Origin: Alphaproteobacteria bacterium
GTDB lineage: Bacteria > Pseudomonadota > Alphaproteobacteria > UBA9655
NCBI GenBank assembly: GCA_019748065.1
Contig: JAIEQB010000003.1
Span: 1 to 53,167 of the forward strand
Direction of reading: 5' to 3'
Length of the DNA stretch: 53,167 nucleotides
Shown here: positions 37,414 through 45,929 of the stretch, in pieces
Layout: every line of letters begins with the position of its first letter
Numbering within the stretch: position 1 is the first letter of the stretch
The notes under the pieces: generated by a model
Databases searched by the model: none
Told to the model about the DNA's origin: nothing
What the model saw: the letters and a program-made list of their open reading frames with translations, nothing else
Translations under genes and position numbers: made by a program

Positions 37414-38211
37414 ATGAACTTGCAAGCTTTAGAATATGCAGAAGCACTTTCAGGAACAATCGAAACAATTTGCGAGCCGTTATTTTCTAATTTTGAAATA
37501 ACAAATTTTGGATATGTTAAGATGTATGATGATGGAACTATGTTACGTCTATCAACAGATCATGAATGGACAAAAAAATATTTTTTATATGGTTTTTATA
37601 ATGACATCGATTTCTATGCTATGCAAAAAATTCCCGAAGGTGGCATTCGTAAAGTTTTAGTTTACGGCACTCCTTTAGGAGAACACTACGCTGCTTTATA
37701 TGATCATAATATTTGGAATATAATTGTTATTTATGAACGACAAAAAAATTTCGGGAATGTTTGGTTTTTTGCCGCAACAAGAGAAAAAACCCAAATCATA
37801 GATTTTTATCTAAATAACATGCATATCTTGGAACATTTCATTTTATATTTTAAAGAGAAAACATTTAATCTTATAAAAGATAAAAAAAACGAACAATTAA
37901 TCACCACAAAAACAAATGCTTTTCTGGCACCTTTTATCTATGAAAAAAATATAAAAAATTTTTTAGACAATGTGAATTTTGATCGATTTTATTTAGAAGG
38001 TGCTTATAAAGATATATATTTTTCAAAAAAAGAATTTGAGTGTATTTTGCACTTGTCCAACGGAAAAACCATAAAAGAAATTGCGAAATTACTCAATAGC
38101 TCACCAAGAACGGTCGAGGCTCATATTAGTAACATGAAAAAGAAGCTTAATGATTCAACCACATCTAAACTAATAGATATTTTTCAAGAGAAATATAATT
38201 TCTATGTTTAA
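37414..38211 (+). CDS. LuxR-family transcriptional regulator, paralogue
   Basis: A 265-residue relative of the product of 36400-37248. The C-terminal helix-turn-helix reads FSKKEFECILHLSNGKTIKE, then IAKLLNSSPRTVEAHISNM. The N-terminal domain repeats the paralogue's features (YDHNIWNIIVIY, REKTQIIDFYLNNMHILEHF, YFKEKTFNLI). The gene is very AT-rich compared with the nuo and ubiG regions on either side, which suggests acquisition with its partner. The ligand and targets are unknown. It is transcribed away from the other regulator and converges with ubiG. Confidence 0.8.
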   Translation: MNLQALEYAEALSGTIETICEPLFSNFEITNFGYVKMYDDGTMLRLSTDHEWTKKYFLYGFYNDIDFYAMQKIPEGGIRKVLVYGTPLGEHYAALYDHNIWNIIVIYERQKNFGNVWFFAATREKTQIIDFYLNNMHILEHFILYFKEKTFNLIKDKKNEQLITTKTNAFLAPFIYEKNIKNFLDNVNFDRFYLEGAYKDIYFSKKEFECILHLSNGKTIKEIAKLLNSSPRTVEAHISNMKKKLNDSTTSKLIDIFQEKYNFYV

Positions 38212-38231
38212 GCCTACTTCCTTTTATTTTT

Positions 38232-38975
38232 TCATGAAGTAAACCTGCATCCAGCCCACAAGAAATAGTTCACATCCAGAGATGAAGAAAACTCCCAACG
38301 CCTTGTAAAGGGAGAAAAACGAACCCCTGTTATCTCCTGATTCCCTAGGCCTAAACTTACAAGCTTCTTCGATAATTCTTCTGGTTTCATAAACTTCTCC
38401 CAAGTGTGGGTGCCGGACGGGGCCCATTTTAAAATGTATTCAGCAGCCACAATGCCCAAAAAGTAGGATTTAAAGGTGCGATTAAAGGTGGTCACAACCA
38501 TTCCCCCGTGGGCTGCAAGCCGCGCCGCACAAGCCTTCAGAAAGGCATCAGGATGGTCCACGTGCTCAATAATTTCAGAAGCTACAACAACATCAAAGGG
38601 AAGCATATCAGTAGGTAAATCTTCCACAGCGCAGTCGAGATAGACGATCTTGAGCCCCATCTCTTTAGCATGTATTTTGGCAACCTTAATATTTTCTTTC
38701 ACTGGGTCAATACCGATGACATTAGCGCCGAGACGTGTCAACGGCTCACACAAAAGTCCCCCCCCACACCCCACATCTAAAATCCGCAAGCCTTTTAAAG
38801 GAAGGGAGGTTTTTTCTTTAATATTAAACTGGATACAAACTTTTTCTTTAATAAAGGCCATACGTAAAGGCGTGATATCATGAAGCACTCTAAACGGCCC
38901 CTCCGCATCCCACCAGGTTTCACTGTGGGTTTTGAAGTGCTCCAGCTCTGCCGTATTTCGCGTATTGAGTGTCAT
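38232..38975 (-). CDS. ubiG: Ubiquinone biosynthesis O-methyltransferase
   Basis: UbiG performs both O-methylations of ubiquinone synthesis. The 247-residue protein starts with the family's ELEHFKTHSETWWDAEGPFR segment. The SAM-binding motif ILDVGCGGGLLCEPL and the post-motif ASEIIEHVDHPDAFL follow, and RTFKSYFLGIVAAEYIL is the usual hydrophobic segment before the end. A membrane-contact helix is included. It stands alone on the minus strand. Together with the COQ7-type gene at 44530 it supports aerobic ubiquinone use by complex I. Confidence 0.95.
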   Translation of the reverse strand: MTLNTRNTAELEHFKTHSETWWDAEGPFRVLHDITPLRMAFIKEKVCIQFNIKEKTSLPLKGLRILDVGCGGGLLCEPLTRLGANVIGIDPVKENIKVAKIHAKEMGLKIVYLDCAVEDLPTDMLPFDVVVASEIIEHVDHPDAFLKACAARLAAHGGMVVTTFNRTFKSYFLGIVAAEYILKWAPSGTHTWEKFMKPEELSKKLVSLGLGNQEITGVRFSPFTRRWEFSSSLDVNYFLWAGCRFTS

Positions 38976-39154
38976 GATGTTTTTATCCTTGAATTTTATG
39001 TTGTATTCTAATCATGTACGGAAAATCTTCAAGAAAGATGTCGGGAAAGATGTCGGGTTACTAATAAAAAAATCATTGAAAACGTAGGGATTTTCTTGTA
39101 GATTTCTTACAGCTATCTATATATTAATTTAAAAAAAAAGAAAGTATTAATATT

Positions 39155-40435
39155 TTGAAATATAATATAATTAGTTTTTTGGGAGTATTCTTAACTATTA
39201 ATACGCCCAGCCTAGGAAATGGATTTTTAGGTCCATATAATTCATTTTCTAATGCCGGTGTGGGTGGAGCTGGTATCTCAGGAGGATCAATCTCGGATGT
39301 TTATAGAAATAGAACAATAACTGATGCATCCAGCTTAAATCTCAATCCCGCACTTGCTGCTGAAGTTCCTAATCAAGGTACATTTAGTGCTGGTCCTAAT
39401 TATCAAAATCAAAGATTTGATACCTCCAGATCTTCTATAAACCGTGTTCTTACAACACAAGGGGGCCCCGTTTTGCCCCCTCATCGACATTCTCTTAAAA
39501 ATAAAAATCAATTTTTCCCTTCTAGTTTTGGAGGATTTACCCATCGTATAAATGATCGGGTCGTTACAGGTGTTGCAGTCACTGGATTTTCATGGGGTGG
39601 AGGCGGAGGATTTGTAAGGTATAAAAGCAACATCATTTCCCCTGCTTTACCCCCCATTTCCAAAAGCTTTAATCTAGCAGCCCTGACTATACCACTAACA
39701 ATTTCTTTTCAGCCAACACCCTCGCAGTCTTATGGATTTAGCATGATTCTCGGTGCAGCAGGCCTTCAAACCAATCTAGCGAAACCAACCAATCCTTTTG
39801 TAGAAACAAGCGGACATAATCATTTAAGGGTTGTAGAGGGATTAGGGGCTCGTATTGGCGGTAAATGGGATTTGTTTTCTCAACTTTCAGCAGGCGCTAC
39901 CGTTTCAACGCCTGTCTATTTTACAAAATTTGATAACTACACAGATGTTTTACCTCATAGGCTTGAAATACCAATGCAAATTGGTGGTGGACTAACATGG
40001 CACGCCTTACCAACAACTGATGCCCTTATCGATATCACTGGTTATTTTTGGAAATTTTCTAAAATTACGGGTAAATCTCCCGTTCATGGAGGCTTTGGTT
40101 GGCGCAATACATTTGATGTCAGAACAGGCATTAATCACAAAATCAATGAGACCTGGACAGTTCGTCTTGGATATCAATACTCCATGACACCTGTTCAGAA
40201 AAAGTTTTTGTTTAATCAGGCCCTTAGCCCTTCTCATGTATTTATCAAAAATTACATCACAACAGGTCTAAAGGTAGATATTACGCCTTGTTTATCACTT
40301 GAAGGTGAACTCGCTTATGGCCTTAAAACAAAGCTAAGAGATCCTGGGGCGGGACTTTTTAACGGGTTCACACGTAATATTACGATGGAAGCAAGCTCTC
40401 TCTTCTCTCTTGTTGGCTTTACTTGGAAATATTAA
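39155..40435 (+). CDS. FadL/OmpP1-family outer-membrane protein
   Basis: A 426-residue outer-membrane protein with a signal peptide (cleavage near SLG, about residue 21). Family-like features are an N-terminal region rich in Gly and Asn (NAGVGGAGISGG), the SSLNLNPALAAEVPN segment that matches the hatch domain, and alternating beta strands ending in the aromatic FTWKY terminus typical of barrel proteins. FadL proteins pass hydrophobic compounds, such as long-chain fatty acids, across the outer membrane. The start is a TTG after an A-rich binding site. No other fatty-acid gene is nearby. Confidence 0.7.
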   Translation: MKYNIISFLGVFLTINTPSLGNGFLGPYNSFSNAGVGGAGISGGSISDVYRNRTITDASSLNLNPALAAEVPNQGTFSAGPNYQNQRFDTSRSSINRVLTTQGGPVLPPHRHSLKNKNQFFPSSFGGFTHRINDRVVTGVAVTGFSWGGGGGFVRYKSNIISPALPPISKSFNLAALTIPLTISFQPTPSQSYGFSMILGAAGLQTNLAKPTNPFVETSGHNHLRVVEGLGARIGGKWDLFSQLSAGATVSTPVYFTKFDNYTDVLPHRLEIPMQIGGGLTWHALPTTDALIDITGYFWKFSKITGKSPVHGGFGWRNTFDVRTGINHKINETWTVRLGYQYSMTPVQKKFLFNQALSPSHVFIKNYITTGLKVDITPCLSLEGELAYGLKTKLRDPGAGLFNGFTRNITMEASSLFSLVGFTWKY

Positions 40436-40583
40436 AAAACAAGAATACAACTATTAGGCAGCTTAATAAACTTGCTTTTTGGCAGTCATTTATCTTTTTC
40501 TTTAAAAGAAACGTCTTGCAATTAGTCATTTATAACACTACATACTAGATATTCTTAAAGAATTTTAAAAGGTTATTATTAAA

Positions 40584-41732
40584 TTGTCTGGTGCAGGCTT
40601 GAAAAAAGTAATGGGTGTTCTGACGGGAGGATTTGCCATCTTTGCCATGTTTTTTGGTGCAGGAAACCTGATTTTCCCCCTCGAGGCGGGGAAACTTGCC
40701 ACCAGTTCTTTCTTTCCTGCTTTTTCCGGTCTTGCGTTAACAGGCATTCTCGTTCCGCTTTTAGGTTTGATCGCAACCCTTATCTACAACGGTAACTATC
40801 AAGATTTTTTCGATCGTTTTGGAAAAATCCCTGCCTTTCTTTTGATTCTTTTCCTTCTTCTGTTGATGGGTCCTTTTGGCGCCCTGCCCCGCTGCTTGAC
40901 CGTCGCCTTTGGCAGCTTTTCCATGTTGTTCCCCGATTTTCCCTTGATGGGATTTAGTTTTATTATGACAGGGGCTGTGTTTCTTTTGTGCCTCAATGAA
41001 AATCAAGTAGTGCCACTAATGGGCGCCATTCTGGCCCCTGCAAAAATCATTTCCGTAGGCTTGATTCTTCTTTTTGGTCTCCTCTTTGCAACCACACCAG
41101 AAACAGGAACCATAGCCACTTCCGCTGCCTTTGAAGATGGTATTTCAAAGGGCTATCAAATGATGGATCTTTTGGCATCTTTCTTTTTCGCAACGGTCAT
41201 CGTTCGCCATTTCCAAGTTAACTTCAATGTCGAGACAAACGGCTCTCCTTTCTGGCTTTCTCTTTACGCCATTCTGATTGGCTCAGGCCTTCTTCTTATA
41301 ATCTACTTTGCCTTAATTTATTTAGGCGCCACCTTTGCCAATGATCTTGATCAAAACGCCCCCGAGCAATTTTTGAGCGTCATTGCTTACCTTACCTTGG
41401 GGAACTTCGGAGGCAACTTGGTTTCTGTAGCTATTATCCTCTCTTGCTTGACAACTGTTATCGCGCTCACAACCGTTTTCTCTGATTATCTCTTTGAGCA
41501 CATCTTTAAAAAGCGCTTGCAACGGCTTTATTGTCTCATTTTGACCTGCATAGTGACCTTTTGCATGTCTAACCTTGGCTTCAGAGGCATCGTAAGCCTT
41601 CTCACGCCAATCTTATCCTATCTATATCCCTTGTTGATTGGTTTGACTCTTCTCAACATCACCACTTGGGCCTGGCGTCAAACCCGTTTTGCAAAATCTC
41701 AAGTCACAAAAAATGAGATTTCCATAAGCTAA
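40584..41732 (+). CDS. brnQ: Branched-chain amino acid:cation symporter, BrnQ type
   Basis: A LIVCS-family transporter that imports leucine, isoleucine and valine with sodium or protons. The signature FAIFAMFFGAGNLIFPLEAG lies near the N-terminus, followed by LLLLMGPFGALPRCLTVAFG and about 11 hydrophobic helices. At 382 residues it is shorter than many BrnQ proteins (about 430). The start given is a TTG at 40584 with AAAAGG before it; the ATG at 40611 would also leave the first helix whole. Such a transporter suits an organism drawing amino acids from a host. Confidence 0.88.
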   Translation: MSGAGLKKVMGVLTGGFAIFAMFFGAGNLIFPLEAGKLATSSFFPAFSGLALTGILVPLLGLIATLIYNGNYQDFFDRFGKIPAFLLILFLLLLMGPFGALPRCLTVAFGSFSMLFPDFPLMGFSFIMTGAVFLLCLNENQVVPLMGAILAPAKIISVGLILLFGLLFATTPETGTIATSAAFEDGISKGYQMMDLLASFFFATVIVRHFQVNFNVETNGSPFWLSLYAILIGSGLLLIIYFALIYLGATFANDLDQNAPEQFLSVIAYLTLGNFGGNLVSVAIILSCLTTVIALTTVFSDYLFEHIFKKRLQRLYCLILTCIVTFCMSNLGFRGIVSLLTPILSYLYPLLIGLTLLNITTWAWRQTRFAKSQVTKNEISIS

Positions 41733-41776
41733 AATTTGATGTATGCTATCTTCCTTATTTTAGACAGGATAGTTCA

Positions 41777-43342
41777 ATGCCCTCCCATTCTCAGCCCATT
41801 TCCTTAAGATCTTGGATCGTTCTCCTTGCTGTAGGCGTCTTGATTTTCATCCTCAATATTGATTACACAGCCGTAAACCTAACCTTGGTTCCTATTGCGG
41901 AAGAAATTCAGACGGATCTAAATAATCTCCAATGGCTTCTCAGTGCTTATGTTTTGGTGTGGGCCGCCTTTGTGATTCCTGCGGGACGACTGGCTGATAT
42001 CTATGGGAAACGGAATGCACTTATTGCAGGTCTTCTTATCTTTATGGGGGGATCTTGCCTTGCTGGTCTTGGGGAATCTCTTGAAGTCCTGATTCTCGGA
42101 CGGGCTCTCCAGGGTGTTGGAGCTGCGATTTTTTCAGCTCCTGCCTGGGCCTTTGTATTCACAACCGCCTCCCCTGAAAGACAAGGCTTTGTCATGGGTG
42201 TCATTCTCTCTTTTGCCGGGTTTGGCCTGGCCACAGGCCCTACCCTCGCTGGGTTTATTATTCAAGAACTCAGTTGGCGCTGGATTTTTTATGTTAATAT
42301 TCCTTTAGGCTTCTTGGTCATTGCCATTCTTTTACTCTATTCTCAAAAGGATGAGGTGGCTTCCAACAAGCAAAAAGTTGATATTTTAGGAACGCTTCTC
42401 TTAAGCGCAGGACTTTGCCTTTGCGTATATGCCTTAAACCAAATTGAAGTATGGGGCCTGCAAAGTCCTTTACTCTGGGGGACTGGTGCTTTGGGATTCT
42501 GTCTTTTGGGCGCTTACTACTTACGAGATCGCGTGCAAAAATTCCGTATGGTGCCACCTCATCTTTTCCGCAACAAAGCCTACATGGCCGCTGCCGTGGG
42601 TGAATTCTTCATGGCCATCAACTTTTCCATGGTACTGTTACTGATGGGTCTCTACCTACAAAATACGTTGCATTATAGCAGCTATCAAGCGGGCCTTATT
42701 TTTATCTCAATGACTATCAGCATGGGGTTTCTCTCCCCTATTGGCGGAAAGATGATCGATACCTTTGGCATCCGCGGCCCCATGGTGTTAGGTGCCTTGC
42801 TCACCTCACTTGCCATGGCAATGATGGCCTTTTTAAATGTTAATTCTTCCCTCTCCTATGTTATGGCAAGTCTCTTTTGTGTGGGGACAGGTCTAGGTAT
42901 GTATTTCACCGCTTGCAGCACAGCCATGATGCGCTCTGTACCCCAAGAAGATTTGAACGTGGCTTCCGGCGTTTTCATGATGTTCATGATGGTGGGCAAT
43001 ACCTTAAGCATTATTCTTTCCACAAGCTTTGTAGTTATTTTTGGACGGGATTATCTTTGGACTATCACTCAAGAAAAAGGCATGCCCCTTGTTCCAGAAC
43101 AGCATCAACAGTTGGCAGAAGTCATTGCCAAAGTCGAGCATTCAGCAAGCCAATTGACTAGCTTTTCTGCAGAGCAAATTCCTTTTCTCCTTCATTCCGT
43201 TGATGAAGCCTTCGTTTATGGTTTTTCTATCAATATGGTCATTGGTTCTTTTGCTGCCTTAATTTCAGCAAGTCTGACTCTGTGGGGGATTCGCTCCCTA
43301 AGAATCCCTGCTGCTTCCTCTCATACACCGATCAGTTTATAA
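41777..43342 (+). CDS. MFS drug-efflux transporter, DHA2 family
   Basis: A 521-residue proton antiporter of the EmrB/QacA type with about 14 transmembrane helices. Family motifs include FILNIDYTAVNLTLVPIAEE in helix 1 (motif D1 region), AGRLADIYGKRNALIAG (motif A) and LGRALQGVGAAIF (motif B), and the antiporter motif C appears as FAGFGLATGPTLAGFI. It lacks an adjacent EmrA-type membrane fusion protein, so it probably works alone in the inner membrane. It starts 44 bp after brnQ. Confidence 0.9.
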   Translation: MPSHSQPISLRSWIVLLAVGVLIFILNIDYTAVNLTLVPIAEEIQTDLNNLQWLLSAYVLVWAAFVIPAGRLADIYGKRNALIAGLLIFMGGSCLAGLGESLEVLILGRALQGVGAAIFSAPAWAFVFTTASPERQGFVMGVILSFAGFGLATGPTLAGFIIQELSWRWIFYVNIPLGFLVIAILLLYSQKDEVASNKQKVDILGTLLLSAGLCLCVYALNQIEVWGLQSPLLWGTGALGFCLLGAYYLRDRVQKFRMVPPHLFRNKAYMAAAVGEFFMAINFSMVLLLMGLYLQNTLHYSSYQAGLIFISMTISMGFLSPIGGKMIDTFGIRGPMVLGALLTSLAMAMMAFLNVNSSLSYVMASLFCVGTGLGMYFTACSTAMMRSVPQEDLNVASGVFMMFMMVGNTLSIILSTSFVVIFGRDYLWTITQEKGMPLVPEQHQQLAEVIAKVEHSASQLTSFSAEQIPFLLHSVDEAFVYGFSINMVIGSFAALISASLTLWGIRSLRIPAASSHTPISL

Positions 43343-43435
43343 AGTGATTACAAGTAATATTTAACTCTATTTTGATTGAACTTACCCATAGGACGTGCTA
43401 CCTCTCCTATGGTTACAGTTAATGAAGGAGTCAGC

Positions 43436-44017
43436 ATGCTGCAAAGAAGTTATAATTGGATATTAAGTTTTGCAAACCATCCTTATGCTATCTGGATTCT
43501 TGCTGCTGTTGCTTTTGCTGAAAGTTCTTTTTTTCCCATTCCCCCTGACCCCCTTTATATTGCGATGCTTTTCGCACGTCGTGACCGAATTTGGGAGTTG
43601 GCCATTATTTGCACCCTCTCTTCCGTTATTGGTGGCTGGCTTGGCTATGCCATCGGCTACGGTCTTTATGAGACCCTAGGTGAATTTATCCTACAAGCTT
43701 ATGGTCTTCAGGGAGCCTTTGACCGTTTCCAACACAGCTTTAATGAGTGGGGTTTTTGGATTGTAGCGTTGAAGGGCCTCACCCCCATTCCCTATAAAGT
43801 TGTAACGATTGCTTGTGGCGTGACGGGGCTTGATTTTACCTCCTTTACGATTGCATCTATTATTGCTCGTGGCTTCCGCTTTTTCACACTGGCAGCCTTA
43901 TTTTGGTATTTTGGCCCCACCATCAAAGAGTATATCGACAAAAATTTAACTTTTGTTACCCTCACAGCTCTCGCGGCCCTTGTCGGTGGCTTTGGAATTA
44001 TTTATGCTTTAGGATGA
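43436..44017 (+). CDS. DedA/YqaA-family inner-membrane protein
   Basis: A 193-residue protein with four or five hydrophobic helices. It has the DedA/VTT (SNARE-associated) patterns FAESSFFPIPPDPLYIAM and SSVIGGWLGYAIGYGLYE, and the later GLTPIPYKVVTIACGVTGL with its conserved PIPYK loop. DedA proteins act in membrane homeostasis, possibly as lipid flippases driven by the proton gradient. I start at the ATG at 43436, eight bases after AAGGAG; the frame is open to 43376 but without a binding site. Confidence 0.88.
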   Translation: MLQRSYNWILSFANHPYAIWILAAVAFAESSFFPIPPDPLYIAMLFARRDRIWELAIICTLSSVIGGWLGYAIGYGLYETLGEFILQAYGLQGAFDRFQHSFNEWGFWIVALKGLTPIPYKVVTIACGVTGLDFTSFTIASIIARGFRFFTLAALFWYFGPTIKEYIDKNLTFVTLTALAALVGGFGIIYALG

Positions 44018-44050
44018 AAGTAAAAAAAAAAAAATAAAGGGGAGAGGCTT

Positions 44051-44548
44051 ATGTGCCTAAAATATCTGAAATGTCTTACACCACAGAACATGCTGGGAGC
44101 CTTAGTTCTCATCTGTGCAGGCATCTTAATTTCCGCTTATATCATGGAAAACTACTTTGACATTCATCCGTGCCAAATGTGTCTTTATGAGCGGGACGTT
44201 TTTCTAACAGCCGGTGGTCTTTCCTTGCTTTCTTTTTTTATTGTACCACTACAGTTTAAGCCCTATGCGGTTTTACTGATGGGCTTTATTTTCCTTTTCG
44301 GTGCAGGACTTGCAGGCTATCACGTGGCTATTCAACAGCAATGGGTTGAATTGCCCTCTTTTTGTGCTGCCAATGATTTTAGTGCTTTTGAGTCCATTGA
44401 ATCCTTGAAAGAGCAACTCTTAAAAACCCCTTTTGTACGCTGCGACCAAGTTACCTGGAGCCTCTTTGGCCTGTCTCTTGCGGCCTATAATGCTCTTATT
44501 TCCCTTATCCTGGCCTTTTTCTGCGGGGTATGCTTTTGGAAAAGGTAG
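44051..44548 (+). CDS. dsbB: Disulfide bond formation protein, DsbB family
   Basis: DsbB passes electrons from reduced DsbA in the periplasm to ubiquinone. The 165-residue protein has four transmembrane helices and both periplasmic cysteine pairs: HPCQMCLYERD (Cys41 and Cys44) and the second pair at about Cys105 (PSFCAAN) and Cys131 (VRCDQV). The RD after the first pair is characteristic. It overlaps the COQ7-type gene by 19 bp, a common alphaproteobacterial arrangement. DsbA itself is not in the window. Confidence 0.92.
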   Translation: MCLKYLKCLTPQNMLGALVLICAGILISAYIMENYFDIHPCQMCLYERDVFLTAGGLSLLSFFIVPLQFKPYAVLLMGFIFLFGAGLAGYHVAIQQQWVELPSFCAANDFSAFESIESLKEQLLKTPFVRCDQVTWSLFGLSLAAYNALISLILAFFCGVCFWKR

Positions 44549-45048
44549 ATATAGCCCCCCTGCTCCGCGTCAATTTAGCAGGGGAATATGGGGCAAAGCG
44601 CATCTATGAGGGACAGCTGGCTATTTTGAAAAATAGCCCTTCTGCGCCCCTTTTAGAGCACATGAAAGCACAAGAAGAGGTGCATTTACACACCTTTGAA
44701 GAGTGGGTCGTGAAAAACCGCGTACGCCCTACCCTTTTGCAGCCGCTTTGGCATGTCGCTGGCTATGCTCTCGGCGCAGGCACGGCTCTTTTAGGTGAAA
44801 AAGCAGCCATGGCTTGCACTGCAGCTGTGGAAGAGGTCATTTATGCCCACTATGAAAAACAGCTGCACCTCTTGAAAAAGCAAAATCCGGCCCTGAGCAA
44901 GGGCATTAAAAAGTTCCAAAAAGAAGAACAAGAGCATCGAGACCTCGCCCTTGAAAAAGGAGCGGAAGAGGCTCCAGCCTATCTCCTTCTTTCCAAAGGA
45001 ATTAAAACCGCTTCTCGTCTTGCCATTTGGCTTTCCGAGCGGGTGTAA
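44530..45048 (+). CDS. coq7: Demethoxyubiquinone hydroxylase, COQ7 family
   Basis: A 172-residue di-iron protein that hydroxylates demethoxyubiquinone in the penultimate step of aerobic ubiquinone synthesis. The ferritin-like helices carry the expected iron ligands in NLAGEYGAKRIYEGQ, MKAQEEVHLHTFE, CTAAVEEVIYAHYE and KEEQEHRDLALE. The start codon lies inside the end of dsbB. Its presence complements ubiG at 38232. It is the bacterial relative of the mitochondrial enzyme, while many gammaproteobacteria use UbiF instead. Confidence 0.94.
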   Translation: MLLEKVDIAPLLRVNLAGEYGAKRIYEGQLAILKNSPSAPLLEHMKAQEEVHLHTFEEWVVKNRVRPTLLQPLWHVAGYALGAGTALLGEKAAMACTAAVEEVIYAHYEKQLHLLKKQNPALSKGIKKFQKEEQEHRDLALEKGAEEAPAYLLLSKGIKTASRLAIWLSERV

Positions 45049-45117
45049 GACTGCGCACTTGTAAAATACTTTTGAAGGCACTAAGTTATAATAACAATCA
45101 CTAAAGGAGAGAAAACT

Positions 45118-45705
45118 ATGAGCGTACTCGTTGGAAAACAAGCCCCCAATTTCAAAGCAAAGTGTGTGGTTAAGGATCAATGCACTGAGATGGAACTTAA
45201 AAATTACAAAGGAAAGTACCTTGTTCTTTTCTTCTATCCTCTTGATTTTACCTTTGTGTGTCCCACAGAGCTTCATGCTTTTCAAGCCTGCCTTAAAGAA
45301 TTCAACGATAACAACTGCGTTGTTTTGGGTTGCAGCGTGGATAGCCATTTCTCCCATATGGCTTGGCTAAACACACCCAAAGAAAAGGGTGGCATCCAAG
45401 GTGTTACCTATGGCCTTCTTTCAGACCTGGGCGGCAATATTGCGCGCGACTATGATGTTCTATCCCCTGAAGGTGTGGCTTATCGTGGTCTTTTCCTTAT
45501 CGATTGTGATGGGGTTGTCCGCCATCAGGTGGTCAATGACCTTCCCTTAGGACGCAGCGTGGAAGAAGCTTTACGTATGCTTCTGGCCCTTCAGCATACA
45601 GAAAAGCATGGGGAAGTCTGTCCTGCTAACTGGTCCAAAGGTAAGGATGCCATTAAAACGACAACAGAAAGCGTGGCGGACTATTTAGTCAAGGCCGCAA
45701 GCTAG
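45118..45705 (+). CDS. 2-Cys peroxiredoxin (AhpC/TSA family)
   Basis: A 195-residue thiol peroxidase of the typical 2-Cys type. The peroxidatic cysteine is in FTFVCPTE (Cys48) and the resolving one in GEVCPANW (Cys168). FFYPLDFTFVC and the C-terminal YF-type region fit the Prx1/AhpC group. It removes hydrogen peroxide and alkyl peroxides using a thioredoxin- or AhpF-like donor, none of which is adjacent. It has a strong AGGAG site and a TATAAT hexamer upstream. It ends just before the REPIN-like repeats. Confidence 0.93.
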   Translation: MSVLVGKQAPNFKAKCVVKDQCTEMELKNYKGKYLVLFFYPLDFTFVCPTELHAFQACLKEFNDNNCVVLGCSVDSHFSHMAWLNTPKEKGGIQGVTYGLLSDLGGNIARDYDVLSPEGVAYRGLFLIDCDGVVRHQVVNDLPLGRSVEEALRMLLALQHTEKHGEVCPANWSKGKDAIKTTTESVADYLVKAAS

Positions 45706-45741
45706 TCAATACGATCGAGGTAATTGCAAAATTCTTCCTAC

Positions 45742-45904
45742 TGTCATCCCCGCGAAGGCGGGGATCCAGTAACTGTATGAAACAAAAAAATTTTTTCCCA
45801 TGTTTACAAAAATAATACCTACATTAGATTTTTTTTGTTTTTATCCCTACAAATAATCCCTTAACCAAACGTTTCTCTGGATCCCCGCCTTCGCGGGGAT
45901 GACA
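45742..45904. repeat. REPIN-like pair of inverted GC-rich palindromes
   Basis: A 28-base unit at 45742-45769 reappears as its exact reverse complement at 45877-45904. Each unit contains its own hairpin (CCCCGC-GAAG-GCGGGG) flanked by GTCAT and ATCCAG. The 107 bases between are AT-rich and contain long A and T runs. This is the layout of a REP doublet (REPIN). It fills the gap between the convergent peroxiredoxin and pdhC genes, where it may also work as a bidirectional transcript end. Confidence 0.85.
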
Positions 45905-45929
45905 GGAAGTTTGCCATTGCCCCATTCCC

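Noticed and set aside
39035-39060. Short direct repeat (AAGATGTCGGG twice) upstream of the FadL-like gene
   Set aside because: Two adjacent copies of 11 bases without symmetry or a nearby promoter pattern; it may be a trivial duplication.
44791-45357. Minus-strand open frame of 188 codons across the coq7 end and the peroxiredoxin start
   Set aside because: It is antisense to two genes with clear family motifs, has no binding site and shows no coherent protein pattern.
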